The notes beneath the pieces are model-generated. The model was not told where the DNA came from and ran no database searches. It saw nothing but the letters and a program-made list of their open reading frames with translations. Below are positions 19,727 through 30,378 of a stretch of DNA of 64,000 bases, piece by piece. The first letter of the stretch is position 1. Every line of letters begins with the position of its first letter. The position numbers were made by a program, and so were the translations under genes. Origin of the DNA: Protonemura montana (lineage: Eukaryota; Arthropoda; Insecta; Plecoptera; Nemouridae); the NCBI GenBank assembly GCA_947568835.1, contig OX387603.1:4255701-4319700 (forward strand). Direction: 5' to 3'.

Positions 19727-21395
19727 ATGCAGTCCATGAAGACGATGTTCTTGATGGTGGCGGCGATTGCCCTGCTCCAAGTGCCGCACAATGGTGAGTA
19801 ACATTTTAGTAAACGCTTGTCTTTTTGTAGAATTCTCTTTAAAATATCATTTTATTGTTGTTTTTGTCTGCGTTTTAAGTTTGTTTGGAAAATTGTATTG
19901 ATTTTATTTTGCGATTTCGCTGTCAACACTCTGACTTTGGGGTTGTAATTTGAACTCACTCATTATTGATTTTTGCCGAGTTACTACTGAAAACTTCAAA
20001 ATTTACAATAATACAAAATTTTTTGGACATTTTTCTACGTAAACTTACATATGCTTTGTCTGGATAGTGTGGAATTATTTTTGGTCACCCTATTGATTGT
20101 TATTGTCATCGGGGACCTTCTTCATTTGTTTCTAAAATGTCAAATCACTCACTAGTATTTTACTTCTAAAGACTATTATTTACTTCTGATGGCTTGTTCA
20201 CTGTAATCCACCTTCCTGGAGAGAGTGGCTAAAATTTATGTTTATTTCAATATTTCTCTTTAATTTTTTAAGGTTAAGTAACACTAGAAAAAAACTGAAA
20301 CGATAGCCCTCTAGAAACATTTGTCATATAAGAGCTGTGTGCTGGAGTGCTGTTTTCGACCATTCCTTTACTGCAGATAGTAATCCTCAAAGATGAACGG
20401 ATGTTTAATAAAATAAGTAAATCAATCGATTTGTTACTAACAATTGAGTTAAACATCATTGTCCACCTGTTGCAGCTGACGGTCAACTGACCCTCTTCAA
20501 TGCCCTCCTGGCCCCACTTTCTGCCGCCCTCAACGTCGGTCTCACCACGCCCCTTCTTACTGCGAGCTCCGCCAACACAGCCGTCCTCAACCTCGGCACA
20601 GCTACCGCCGGTCTATCCGACCTCCTCACTGCCGCTGCCGGGCTCACCACCGGAGTCACCAGCGCTGCAACAACGCTTGCACAAAACCTGGCCGCCATAA
20701 TTCCTCTTGTAACAGCCCCAGCTTCTGCCGCAAACACTGCAGCGATCCAGGCACTGATCCAAAACTCGACCGCAACCGTCAGCAAGCTGATCACAGCCGC
20801 CACTGGTCTCTCGACAGCTGCCGGCGCCACCGTACCCAGCATTGCCACGGCATTGACCAACGTCATCACAGCTTTGGCTGGCGCCGTCACCCCATTGACG
20901 AGCATTGATTTAGCTGCTAGCATTGGCGCCGTAGCTCCACTTCTTGCTTCCATTTTAGCTGCTCCTGCAACTTTCTTAGCATCTGTTCTTGCTGCTGTCA
21001 CTCCAATGCTTACCAATCTTGCTGCAATCAAAGCCTTAGCTTTGGGCGCTATTACACCTCTTATAACTGCTAAGATCGCTGCTTTGACTGCTGCTACTAA
21101 TGCCCTTATGGCTGGTCTTACAGCTGGTGCCGCCTTTGCAAACTCCCTGATTAACACCGGAGTCGCTCTGATAGGTCTTAAGATCGTTGCAGCCACGACC
21201 ATCCTGAATGCGCTGGTTGCCGCCGCCAATGGAATTGTGGTGGCTAAACTTAGTGCTCTCAATGCAGTTGTCGGTACCCTTACCACCCTTGCCAACACCT
21301 TGTTGACGACTAAGATTACCTTATTAACAACCACCCTGGGAGCTATTACTACCTTTGCAACTGGTGTGGCTGCTCTGCTCGCTTCTCTGGGCTAG
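19727..21395 (+). CDS. Secreted Ala/Leu/Thr-rich protein, family unknown (2 exons)
   Basis: Exon 1 is 19727-19793 (donor ATG|GTGAGT) and exon 2 is 20476-21395 (acceptor TGTTGCAG, stop TAG). The phases match and give 328 aa. Residues 1-22 form a signal peptide (basic K5, then MFLMVAAIALLQV), with cleavage likely near A23. The intron falls exactly at the end of the signal peptide, as in many arthropod cuticle and secreted protein genes. The mature part is almost free of charged and aromatic residues and has no Cys. It is built of Ala, Leu, Thr, Val, Ile, Gly, Ser and Asn, with a recurring G/A-A-V/I-T/A-P-L/M motif at 158-163, 173-178, 195-200 and 213-218. I recognise no family. It could be a helical or amyloid-like structural, cuticle or surface-active protein. 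The long minus-strand ORF over exon 2 is a shadow. Confidence 0.82.
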
Positions 21396-22159
21396 GAAAA
21401 GCATAGTTTTGGCAAGGTTTGAAAGACAGTTTTAGCAATGTGTGTTTACAAAAAAGTTTGGGTCCTGTTATGTGATGACAAGAACATTTTTCTTGTAATA
21501 TTTTCTCAAAAGTATACATATGTTGGTGGAAATAAGATGGTTGTTGGGTGAAACGGTTCCAAACTTAAACTGGTCGTGGAATACTGATTTTTCTGTAACT
21601 TACAAAGCTAAGACGTCTCTAAAATCTTGACCGTTTCTTTGCATAATGCATTCACTGTGTTTCAGCACCAAGAAGTTTTCGTAATGCTGTTTTTATATGG
21701 ATAGAGTTTTGAATTTTACTCTGTTCTTATAATAACTAACATGAAGACTTGATTAGTCATATTTTTTTCACACTTTTCAAAATTGACACAAATGTACAAT
21801 ATAAATGTTAAATTGCATAAACTGAGTGGTTGGCAAGTAATAGCGAACATCTTGTTATTTACACCTTTCTTCCCTGTACAAGATAGGAGATGTGAAGTTG
21901 AGCAAGAAACCCCGTGAGATCACAAACAATCAAGTTTCCTTTCCAACCGATCCTTGTCTCCCTCACCGAGGAGAAGGAATCTTAACAGTGGCAAAGATAT
22001 AGATTATATACAACTGTGGGCAGCTGAAATGTTGAATGCTGAAGTGCTTGGAAATGTAAAATCTTCCCCACGCATTCCAATGAGAAATGTCGAGAGAGAG
22101 ACTAACGTGTTTTATCATTACTTTGGACCATGCGACTAGCTTGGCGGGTCACGATAATT

Positions 22160-22250
22160 GATTATTGGGAAACACTCTCTCAAAAATTGATGCCTAAACG
22201 GGGACTCGAACCCCGATCTCGGGTGTTGCTGTTACCAGGAACTACTGGAA
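22160..22250 (-). mobile_element. tRNA-SINE, head-proximal fragment
   Basis: On the minus strand the T arm and box B are intact (CGGGGTTCGAGTCCCCG), followed by TTTAGGCATCAATTTTTGAG. The A-box half is decayed. The copy lacks the long tail. Confidence 0.75.
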
Positions 22251-22371
22251 CACACACTTTTTGTTTGAATTCTACTTCCTGAGGGCTTAAACATCTTAAG
22301 TTTGATGTTATAAAAACAAAAGTTAATTGGTTAATTGTTGTAAGATAAGTTGTAATCTTCAAAAATGAAAT

Positions 22372-22622
22372 GTAATTTTGAATGCTAAGGAGAAGCTAAA
22401 AAAATGTTCACTTGACATGTAGCTTGTAAACGCCTGTTACTTTACAGAGGTGGTAGCTGATTAAGGGTGAAGAGGGAGGTTTTTGCTTTTATCCTTTATG
22501 GAACAATAAATAATCAACGGTACCAGGTAAGTAAATTACGAAACGTCCGGAACATGTTGTCGATTTCTTCTTAGCATTCAAAAGCCCAATTTTAAATAGT
22601 TTAACTTTAAAGTAGTGGCATA
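22372..22622. mobile_element. Foldback repeat copy, with insertion
   Basis: The left arm (TTTTGAATGCTAAGGAGAAG, then GCCTGTTACTTTA) and the right arm (AAATTACGAAACGTCCGG, CTTAGCATTCAAAAGCCC, AATAGTTTAACTTTA) belong to the foldback family. The centre is longer than in other copies. Confidence 0.65.
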
Positions 22623-22742
22623 TAAATGCCATATGGGAAGAAAATTGGGAAAAAAAGCTATTTGAATTGCAGAAATAGGCGTTGCATTGGATGACAAGGT
22701 TAATGAAATGAATGAACATGTGATAATGAATTTAAATATTGT

Positions 22743-22883
22743 AAAATCTTAATTAAATTGCAAACGCTTGCAATGTATGGGGTATTTTATTATTAGGAAC
22801 ACTGCTACCCTCATAAAAATTGATGTCCAAACGAGGACTCGAACCCCGATCTCGGGGGTAGGAGTGTTCCTAAAAATAAAAAT
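22743..22883 (-). mobile_element. Palindromic tRNA-SINE derivative, partly deleted
   Basis: The reverse tail and T arm (GGGACTCGAACCCCGATC-like) are followed by GGTAGGAGTGTTCCTAAAAATAAAA. That is complementary to the ATTAGGAACACTGCTACC block on the left. The loop-proximal part of the return arm is missing. Confidence 0.75.
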
Positions 22884-23550
22884 GTTAAGAGTCTTAGAAA
22901 ATTGATAAAAGTTAAATAGTTAAATGTAAAATACCAAGATATGTAACTCAGCAGCGATGTAAAATGTATAAATCTGTTTCAAATCACGGTTAGATAAAAT
23001 CGACACGAGTCTAAAACCCGTACTAAGTTGTAACATACTCGTGCAGGGCAACATTGCTGCGTGAAGACCAAGACGCGAGACAAAAAATGTTGGCAACCAA
23101 CGCTCGCCACACATGTTTTAGTGTAAATGTGTCAGTTACCATCTCCAGCAGCGCGATGGTTCCTGACTCGCTCGCCAGAGTTAGATGAGCGGCCTATGAG
23201 CGGCCATCGAGACACCACCAGCCTGTCTCGATGCCATTGTCCTGCCAGAGAGTGGCCAACTGGTCCAACGATAATCGACAGTCATCTAGACTCTAATGTC
23301 ACCGCCATTTTTAAAGATGTACACCTATCTGTTGCGTGTTTTGTTATCGGTTGAGTAATTTCCCATTACTAATTGCTACGTTCAGGGCATGTGATATGCA
23401 AGGGCATGTTGGCCGTGGTAGCAGTTCGAAACTTGACATTATGTACATTGACATTGAAGAATAAATGTTTTTAGCAATAACTGAAACTGTTATCATATTT
23501 GGCTGCTTGCACTGCAAAGCATGGAACAAGATGTTAATCGAACAGCCAGG

Positions 23551-23847
23551 AACAGCCGTCAATGAAGCTCGAGCCTTGCCTTGCTGTCGCCTGACATCGC
23601 TCACAGTTAAACTTTCATTCTAAACACTCACCTCGGATGTCTCGTCTGGAGTCAGTTTTTCCTCTGGCCGGGAAATGCTCGTCCAGTTTTCCACGGGCGG
23701 CATTCGGGACACGTCAATCCCGAGCGAATAACAAGGAAACTCTGACCGGGAATTGGTATCCATGGTAACGTGGTGGTTTAGTCGGGAATAATGTTGCTGT
23801 CAACTCAACACAGGAGCAGATTGTTGGTGACTTGCGTTGTAACATGG
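23551..23847 (-). repeat. Promoter-like repeat, copy 2 (X-box plus splice donor)
   Basis: The reverse complement aligns to 5245-5557 almost throughout. It keeps the X-box (plus-strand 23756-23769, GTATCCATGGTAAC). It also keeps the donor context GACATCCGAG|GTGAGTGTTT (minus strand, near 23622-23645). The X-box is a better consensus match here than in copy 1. Confidence 0.55.
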
Positions 23848-23870
23848 CAATTGTTATAGGGAATAAAAAA

Positions 23871-24189
23871 AAAATAAGATGCGGATTTTTTTTGCGGCCA
23901 CATTTGCTATTTTGCGTAATTTAACATTGGTCTTATGGAAAGCATTAAAAAAGCCATCCCCTCTAACGCATCCAATATTTAGTTTATCGAAAATCAAAAA
24001 AAAATGTACTCTAGAGAATTATCTGAGCTACTGAATGATAATAAATCGCATTCTGTCCTTTGCTTCCTGTGGGCTGTAGGGCTTGTTACACATTGGCTAT
24101 TTTGGAGAGCAAATCCATACATGCCTCCCTATATAATGCGCTTTAAGACGTAATTACGTCAAAAAATAAGATGCGGATTTTTTTTGCGG
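23871..24189. repeat. 27-bp direct repeats flanking about 265 bp
   Basis: AAAATAAGATGCGGATTTTT followed by TTTGCGG occurs at 23871-23897 and again at 24163-24189, a perfect match. A 14-bp palindrome GACGTAATTACGTC (24147-24160) sits just before the second copy. This may be a segmental insertion scar or a small element. Confidence 0.6.
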
Positions 24190-24830
24190 GTATAGTCATA
24201 GTTTTCTTAAAACATTAAGAATGGTGATCGCCTCTCTCGCCGTCCCACGGCCCTCTGTTGCTTGCTCCAAGAAGGACTCCCTGGGGGCTGGCAAGTAGAG
24301 ACTGCGATCATCTCGCACAGACAATATCAATCAGGGAACGAAAACAAACAAACTCTGAATGAACCCGCCACGGCGAGATTTGTTTAGCCTGTTAGGAAAA
24401 GACCGAGTCATAATATCTCGTCAGCGCTAATGCAATACGGGAGCTTCAAGCTAAGATACTTTCAATAAAATGTTCAACTATTTAGCAGCTTTAAAATAGA
24501 TAGCTTCCGACGGGCCGGCACGTCGTGCAGAGTGTACGTTTTTGGCTTCATCTGTTGATTTTGGAAATCGGCCCCGAGACCCATACTGGAGACAGGCTGA
24601 TGATGAAGCATGCCTAGCCTTGAAGGACGCTAGTGTTAACACGGTGTCTGTATTAGTCTGCTCCAGCCATGAAGCATCAAAAGGGCCACCCTCCGCCAGT
24701 CCATAATACATACTAAATCTTGATGACCATCCACTCAGAGAACTAAAACATGATATACTCTTGGGTTTATAGCTAGCATATAAACCCAATAAACCTTGCA
24801 ATGTGCTGCAGGTGTCGAACCCAAACCCTA
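24190..24830. other. No gene recognised
   Basis: A minus-strand ORF of 125 codons (24478-24855) is open but has no recognisable domain. Its start region runs into SINE sequence, so it is not called as a gene. Confidence 0.4.
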
Positions 24831-25250
24831 CACCGAACGGTTTGCCGTGTCGCAAACACCGGTTCTCGTGAGATCACCGAAGTTAAGCAACACTGCACTG
24901 AGTCAGGTATTGGATGGGTGACCATCATACACATGACCAGTTCTGTTCGGGAGAGAGGTTAGAGGGATGAAAGTTAGTACAGCAACTTCATTTGCCTTGC
25001 TTATAAACCTCTCGACAGCATGGATTTGTGGATGGATTTGTTGTAGCGTCCTTCGAAATGGACTTTGAGCCGGTGGTCCCTTTGGTGCTCTTCGACAGGA
25101 GTAGGCTACGTGCCGGCACCAGGTTTCCCCTCCTTTCCTTTAGGCTAGGTTAGGTCATCATCATCCACTCATTCACCGACGCCATAAGACCAGTGCCGCA
25201 TGGCCACATGTCAAAACAGTGCGTCGTTAAACACTACAAATAAATATAAA
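24831..25250 (+). mobile_element. 5S-derived SINE, full-length reference copy
   Basis: The head has the 5S rRNA internal promoter layout: CTCGTGAGATCACCGAAGTT, AAGCAACACTG, then GTCAGGTATTGGATGGGTGA. It matches the animal 5S segment ending CTTGGATGGGAGACC. An unrelated body of about 300 bp follows (GTTCTGTTCGGGAGAGAGG, CTCGACAGCATGGATTTGTG, GGTGCTCTTCGACAGGAGTA, CACTCATTCACCGACGCC). It ends in GTGCGTCGTTAAACACTAC and an A/T-rich tail. This is a 5S-headed (SINE3-type) architecture. Confidence 0.9.
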
Positions 25251-25724
25251 CAAAACCTACAAGTAACACCCACCCTATTCCAAAATCTCACAAATATATT
25301 TTGTGGTATAGAAACCAATAATGTGTTATAAAAGTTTTATGATCGGTACCTGCATAAACCGTACCACATCTTCTATGTTGGACAGCATAAAGTCGGCTCA
25401 GAAAGTAATATTTCCTCGATTCGACTTCTGAAGTCAGACAATAACAAACAAAAGCGAGGGTTTGACTTGAAACGTGTAAATGAATCAATCATCGAGATTT
25501 GTTTAGTCGAAAGCAAATGTCATAATATCTCAGTCTGTTAATGCGCCCAAGAGTTTCATGCGCTCAGATGGGGACGTCTGATAAGCCAAAGTTCGGTTCG
25601 ATATATCAGCTGAAAATTTGATCGTTTAAAAACGAGTGGGCTATTGACACGTTACGCACTAAAAGGTAACAAATCATGAGGTTTTGCTACAATACAAAAT
25701 TTGAATTGTTCGCTGCTTCTTGGT

Positions 25725-25965
25725 GGAAATTGGTTTTAAATGCTAAGTGAAGAAGAACTAAATTTCCAGACGCTTCTTTACTAGTTCCTGTTACTTTATC
25801 AAGAATTAAAGCAGTTAAACGCTTGATAAAGTAACAGAAGTCGCGAAACGTTAGGAAATTTAGTTCCTCACTTAGCTTTCAAAACTCAGTACGAATAGTT
25901 TTTTGTAAAAACTAAAACTACGGTTAGATAAATTAGACATGAGTCTAAAAACAATTATCCGTTTT
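25725..25965. mobile_element. Foldback repeat copy, best preserved
   Basis: The left arm (TTTTAAATGCTAAGTGAAGA, AACTAAATTTCC, TTACTTTATCAAG) is mirrored by the right arm (CTTGATAAAGTAACAG, GGAAATTTAGTTC, CACTTAGCTTTCAAAACTC). The flank GACATGAGTCTAAAAACAAT also recurs at 46843-46862 and, inverted, near 55028-55042. Confidence 0.75.
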
Positions 25966-25979
25966 TGTAATTGACCATG

Positions 25980-26414
25980 TCACTTGATGGTTATAAATAG
26001 GCATCTGAAACAAAATTCACTCGCTAGCGTAATTACCAAACCGGCAAATAGTTTGGAGAAAATAGATGTTATTTCACCGCGACTGCACTCAGGAATATCG
26101 AAAGAGGTTGTGTATAACAATTCCCTGCTGAAACGTCTCCATGCCCACGAGCGTCGACGGCGTCGTCGACGTCGGCAAACAATGCGTGCGAGCAGCGTGA
26201 TCAAGTTACTCGTAGCCGACGCTCGCGGGTGAGAGGCGTTTGTTGACTCTGAATCAGTTTCAATTATTTCGCCTGCACCCGAGCCGGAACTAGTCGCAGT
26301 GAAATATTGGTCCGAGGCAAGGGGTGGGAAATTGACGTCAGATTCCTTGAGTGCGACAAATGATACAACAATAATAATCGTGACATTTAGTAATATTAAG
26401 GGTATTCGTGCCAT
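25980..26414 (-). CDS. Candidate secreted or membrane ORF (weak)
   Basis: An ATG-started ORF of 144 codons. Residues 1-20 (MARIPLILLNVTIIIVVSFV) look like a signal peptide or membrane segment. An acidic/Ser-Thr-rich stretch follows, then a run of eight Arg (about residues 77-84) and a short region with single cysteines. A GTAATT donor-like site near 26034 could end an exon before the ORF end. I recognise no family. The Arg run could be a processing site, but it could also be chance reading of a GTC/GAC-rich repeat. Confidence 0.25.
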   Translation of the reverse strand: MARIPLILLNVTIIIVVSFVALKESDVNFPPLASDQYFTATSSGSGAGEIIETDSESTNASHPRASATSNLITLLARIVCRRRRRRRRSWAWRRFSRELLYTTSFDIPECSRGEITSIFSKLFAGLVITLASEFCFRCLFITIK

Positions 26415-26852
26415 TTTTGCAACATGATCAACCATGTATATGTGATTTCAAGATCTAATTAAAGATGAACCAACGAAAGTGCGAAGACTGGTATTTAAAA
26501 ATGATTACATAAAAAGTGGTAGCTTTAACTTATGTAAGAATAACTTCAGAGTTAAGATAAAATCAAAGTAGCAGATTTGAAGACAGCAGGTTCTTTTATG
26601 CCTCATTGCTGTCAGCTACCAAGATTATCTTGATGTTTTAGGTAATTCTGATATTGTCTGTAAATTTGCTTTCCATCGATAGCAATGAGGACATGCATTT
26701 GCAAATAATGCTTTAGTGTAAGTTTTGCTAAAGTGCAAAACTCTTTTTCCCTTTAAGGCGTAAGGCGGGTGGGAATATTACCCTACTCGACAGTGTTTCA
26801 ACTGAATGGCCCGTGGAATGGTTCAGCAAGGAACGTTCCTTGATGCCAGGTA

Positions 26853-28000
26853 GGGGAGACTGGGGCTAGTTGTTACAATTTCGACGTTTGATTTTTTTGT
26901 GGACATTTAAAAAAAATTTCATGGATTTTAAATTTGGCAATGTATTTGCACATCTTTTGACTAATAGAAATAATTTTTATAACATTGATAATTTTTTTAA
27001 TAGACACGTGATAACGTAAAATTTTCCTGATTGTAAAGTGTAACAACTTGCCCCTTGTCGGGACAAGTTGTTACAGGTCAGGGGCAAGTTGTTACAGTAC
27101 CTAGTTAATAGGGGAAAAACAAAAATGAGCTGGTTATAAATAATGTTTAATAGATAATGTATATTAGGGGTTATTTTTTAAGTGAAATGTTATATTTACT
27201 GAATCAACTTTCAACTGTATCAATCGCTTACATGCAATCTACACAAATAAACTCTGATGTGAATACAATACATGCGCCCAAGTCGAACACTGAATGCACT
27301 GAATCCTGTCTAGTTCTGCGGGGCCTGATTTGGAGAAGATTCGAGAACAGACAAAAAAAACTCAGTCTTCGTCGTCCTCCTCCAGAGGAGAGTTCTCGTT
27401 GATGTCCGTTGGCGCTTTTCGCTTCTTATCTCATATTATGTCAATATGTCAATGTTCCTCCTATAAATTCGCATTTAATAACCTGGAAATCTAATGGAAC
27501 TAATCATATTATATTTTGCACAAACGGAATATGAAACCCAAAAAAAAAGTCCAGCGTAAAATAGAAAAGGCAGTGTCCCATAATCTCACATCATGTCCAG
27601 ACCCACACAAAAAATGAACTGTAACAACTTGCCCCAGTAGCACTTCAATTACATTAGTGCTATTATTTCACGATCTATTTGAATATCAGCCCGGAAATAA
27701 CTATTGGCATTACGAGAAAATGTGGGGCTAACAGGTAACACAACTCATTTGGGGATTGCATTAGAATTTAACAGCTGGGAAGGAAAAATGAAAAAAATTA
27801 TATCTAGCCTCGTGGTGTCAAAATCGTTTTATCTCCAATAATTTCCGTGCTTCGGCGCTTTGGACTAGTTTTGCAGTTTCAGACTGACGAGCGACCTAAT
27901 AGCTAACACTGATAATAATGACACCGCGATATTTCAAATCCCCTATTTTCAAAGTCGATTGTAACAACTTGCCCCTGTAACAACTTGCCCCAATCTCCCC
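26853..28000. mobile_element. DNA transposon of 1148 bp, TA target, non-autonomous
   Basis: The left end GGGGAGACTGGGGCTAGTTG (then TTACA) and the inverted right end GGGGAGATTGGGGCAAGTTG (then TTACA) agree at 23 of 25 positions. TA dinucleotides lie at both junctions (26851-26852 and 28001-28002), as in the Tc1/mariner/pogo group. The subterminal motif GGGGCAAGTTGTTAC recurs inside in both orientations (27040-27100, 27621-27635, 27960-27992). On the minus strand, 27362-27427 reads a short basic-to-acidic tail (KKRKAPTDINENSPLEEDDE and D, then stop). This resembles a transposase C-terminus, but it is broken upstream by a stop. Confidence 0.8.
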
Positions 28001-28447
28001 TACTGCACGCATGTATGTGGGCTGAAGATGTCTGCGCGCCAACCCAGCCGACACGTCGGCAATGCACGATGAGATCCTTCTTAAGACCAAACAGCATTCC
28101 CAAACAGCAAATCTGTCCATAGCTCAAACACATAATGGTGTCGCGTTACACCTTGGCTCAAAACGTTGTTTTGAGCCAAATTTCAACTAAGTTTGAGTCT
28201 TAAAGTCCAAGTCCAAGTCTGAACTGTTAGCTTACAGCAACATTTGGTTAGGCGAAATGTTTCGGAGCTATTGTTAGATGTAAATGTGGTACTGAATAGT
28301 GAATATGTCTGCTTCATGCGAGACGATAAGTCGGCACCAGCCATACTGTCAATTTAAAGACCGTCATCATCAATTCAATAAATACAAATTAGCCGTTACC
28401 ATTTATAATCAACAGAAACATTTGAATTATTCTGCATGTGATTGGAT

Positions 28448-28461
28448 GTTTCCATGGCAAT
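28448..28461 (+). promoter_or_regulatory. RFX X-box-like motif
   Basis: GTTTCCATGGCAAT matches the palindromic X-box at nearly every position. About 100-260 nt downstream there is a CpG-richer stretch with a GGTTGCTAAGGTAAAC half-matching motif (28610-28625) and an inverted CCAAT box (TGATTGGCCA, about 28634-28643). There is no gene next to it in which to test the idea. Confidence 0.35.
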
Positions 28462-28945
28462 TCTTTCAATACCGATTCACTTCAACTCGGAGTTTCCTGT
28501 GTTCCAGTTACCTATAATGCACCTTCATGGCACGTCAAACGGCTCTGCGACAAAGTGAACGCTGCTCTAAAGAGGTAACCATGACTCCCTGGCTGACAAG
28601 CGGTTGCTAAGGTAAACACGACGCCAACGCTCTGATTGGCCACAGATGGGCGTCGCGACGCGAACACAAAGCGCCGTTGTTGTCAGGCGTCGTGGCTGTC
28701 AGTCAACAGCGTAATGGATTCAGCGTTTCGATGGCTACAGGGTACAGGACGTTGCTTCTAAGAGGTCTCGCCAGTGTTTGGTAGCAAATCTACGCGCGCG
28801 TTTTAGAAAATAGCACATAAGAAATGTTCAAATTGACATATGGGATTAACAATTTATTAGTTGGGGTAAAGTGATGAGTCGGCCCGACTGTGCGGAAGCA
28901 CCTCAGATAGTTGATATGTTCGAAGAAAGATATCACGAAAAGCAA

Positions 28946-29112
28946 GTGTCCAAGTAGCTCGATGGGTTAGAGCAAAACCCGCGAAAAGTGGTGTTCGGGG
29001 TTCGAGTCTCCGTTTCGCTATCAATTTTTGAGACGGTTATAGTGTTTGTAATAATACAAAACCCCGCGCATTGCAAGCGTTTGCAATTTAAATAAATATT
29101 TCATCTGCATAT
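28946..29112 (+). mobile_element. tRNA-SINE, full-length copy
   Basis: The head GTGTCCAAGTAGCTCGATGG is followed by box B (GGGGTTCGAGTCTCC), the CAATTTTTGAGACGG linker, TAATAATACAAAA, and the tail CCCCGCGCATTGCAAGCG to ATTTCATC. It shows the complete order head-linker-tail that explains the fragments elsewhere. Confidence 0.85.
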
Positions 29113-29802
29113 TTAGAAGTTCTACAGTTGAAGGTACATTTTGTTGAAACTTTCCCACCTTTCCAGAATTCTTACTTTCTGGAGGGTGATTCCATGACGT
29201 GTTTTCCCGTGTAATGGAATAAAATAGGAAATTGTTTTGTATGCTAATGAGACAAATCAATGTTACTCATACCAATCCATTCCATTCCACCGAAGAAAAG
29301 TGACAAAATCACCAGCCCTGACGTTCTAACTTTTCAATTCTAGCCTTTAGAAGCCTACAAAAAACGAATATCCGATTATCACTTAATTTTCCTTAGGTTA
29401 ACCCTACTCTCGATTCCTACTCTCGATTTTTACACATATTTCTTACCTTAACCTTCATGGCTTGTAAATCGCTAATGACCAGACTGTGTTTGTGTTGATC
29501 TTAAATACAAAAACCAATAAATTAATTTACCCCACAGATGCGTCTCCGTGCACAGCTCGACCGAGTCCTGTCAACCCCGAATCGTGCAGGCACTTATCAG
29601 GAATAACATTGGGACTAAGCCTTGGGGACGACCTGTATTCGACCACCCATCTCGTTGTGTTTGCTTAGCGATCAACGGCGGGGTGCGAAACCAGACTAAT
29701 CTACTCGGGTTACAAGTCCTACTCTACGTTGCTCGTTGAGGGTAACCCGGGGTTGGTGTCAGGAAGTTGCTTGTGTCCCAGCGCTATGTTAACCACTAGC
29801 GG

Positions 29803-30195
29803 CCGATTTCACCAACACCGTTTTAATTTTGCTTAATCGGCGTTTAATGGAGGTTTTAGGCCAAAATTAATTTTCCCCGTTTACCCAACATTTTTAAAGA
29901 TTTGAAATAGGATATTTAGGTAAATATATTTAAAAAAATATATAAATTTCAATTTGAATTTAGTGATTATTGAGGAAGGCTTTGTCCTGTCAAATAAAAT
30001 AAATTTTATTTGGCTGCCGTCACTATTTTATCTCTGTTCTAATCGCCGTTTAATATTTGAACCTCAAAGGATGGGGGTTTAATTTTTTAAGTGTCATTTG
30101 GAGGTCAAAGTAAGTAGTCCTATTGATATCTTTTTTGTATTTCCATATCACCAAAATAATTCGTTTCAAAGCAAACACATTGTTAACGAGTAGTG
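29803..30195 (+). mobile_element. MITE copy (475-bp family), right end missing
   Basis: It begins GGCCGATTTCACCAACACCG, has TTAATCGGCGTTTAATGGAG, and runs to GCAAACACATTGTTAAC, where homology stops. Confidence 0.78.
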
Positions 30196-30284
30196 TACAT
30201 TTGATCATTTTAACGTTAAAGTTTTGCATGCATGGACCGATATTTCGAGTTGTTATTTTTTAATCGTCGAGGTTTGTTAAAAGG

Positions 30285-30378
30285 TATGACAGCAAGCGCC
30301 ATCGGCTTGCACCTACCGTTACCACGTGTTGCCGGCCTCGTTTGCTCAGCAGAATGTTCAACATTAGCGCTGGGACAT
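30285..30378 (+). repeat. Dispersed repeat, pair member B
   Basis: Counterpart of 13488-13582, sharing GCGCCATCGG, CACCTACCGTTACCACGTG and TTAGCGCTGGG. Confidence 0.6.

Noticed and set aside
20483..21334. 283-codon minus-strand ORF
   Set aside because: Shadow of the Ala-rich exon. Strong codon bias in the real gene leaves the antisense frame open.
24478..24855. 125-codon minus-strand ORF
   Set aside because: No recognisable domain and no splice or promoter support. It starts in SINE-adjacent sequence.
28946..29020. Functional tRNA gene
   Set aside because: Boxes A and B are present, but acceptor pairing is broken and the SINE linker and tail follow directly.
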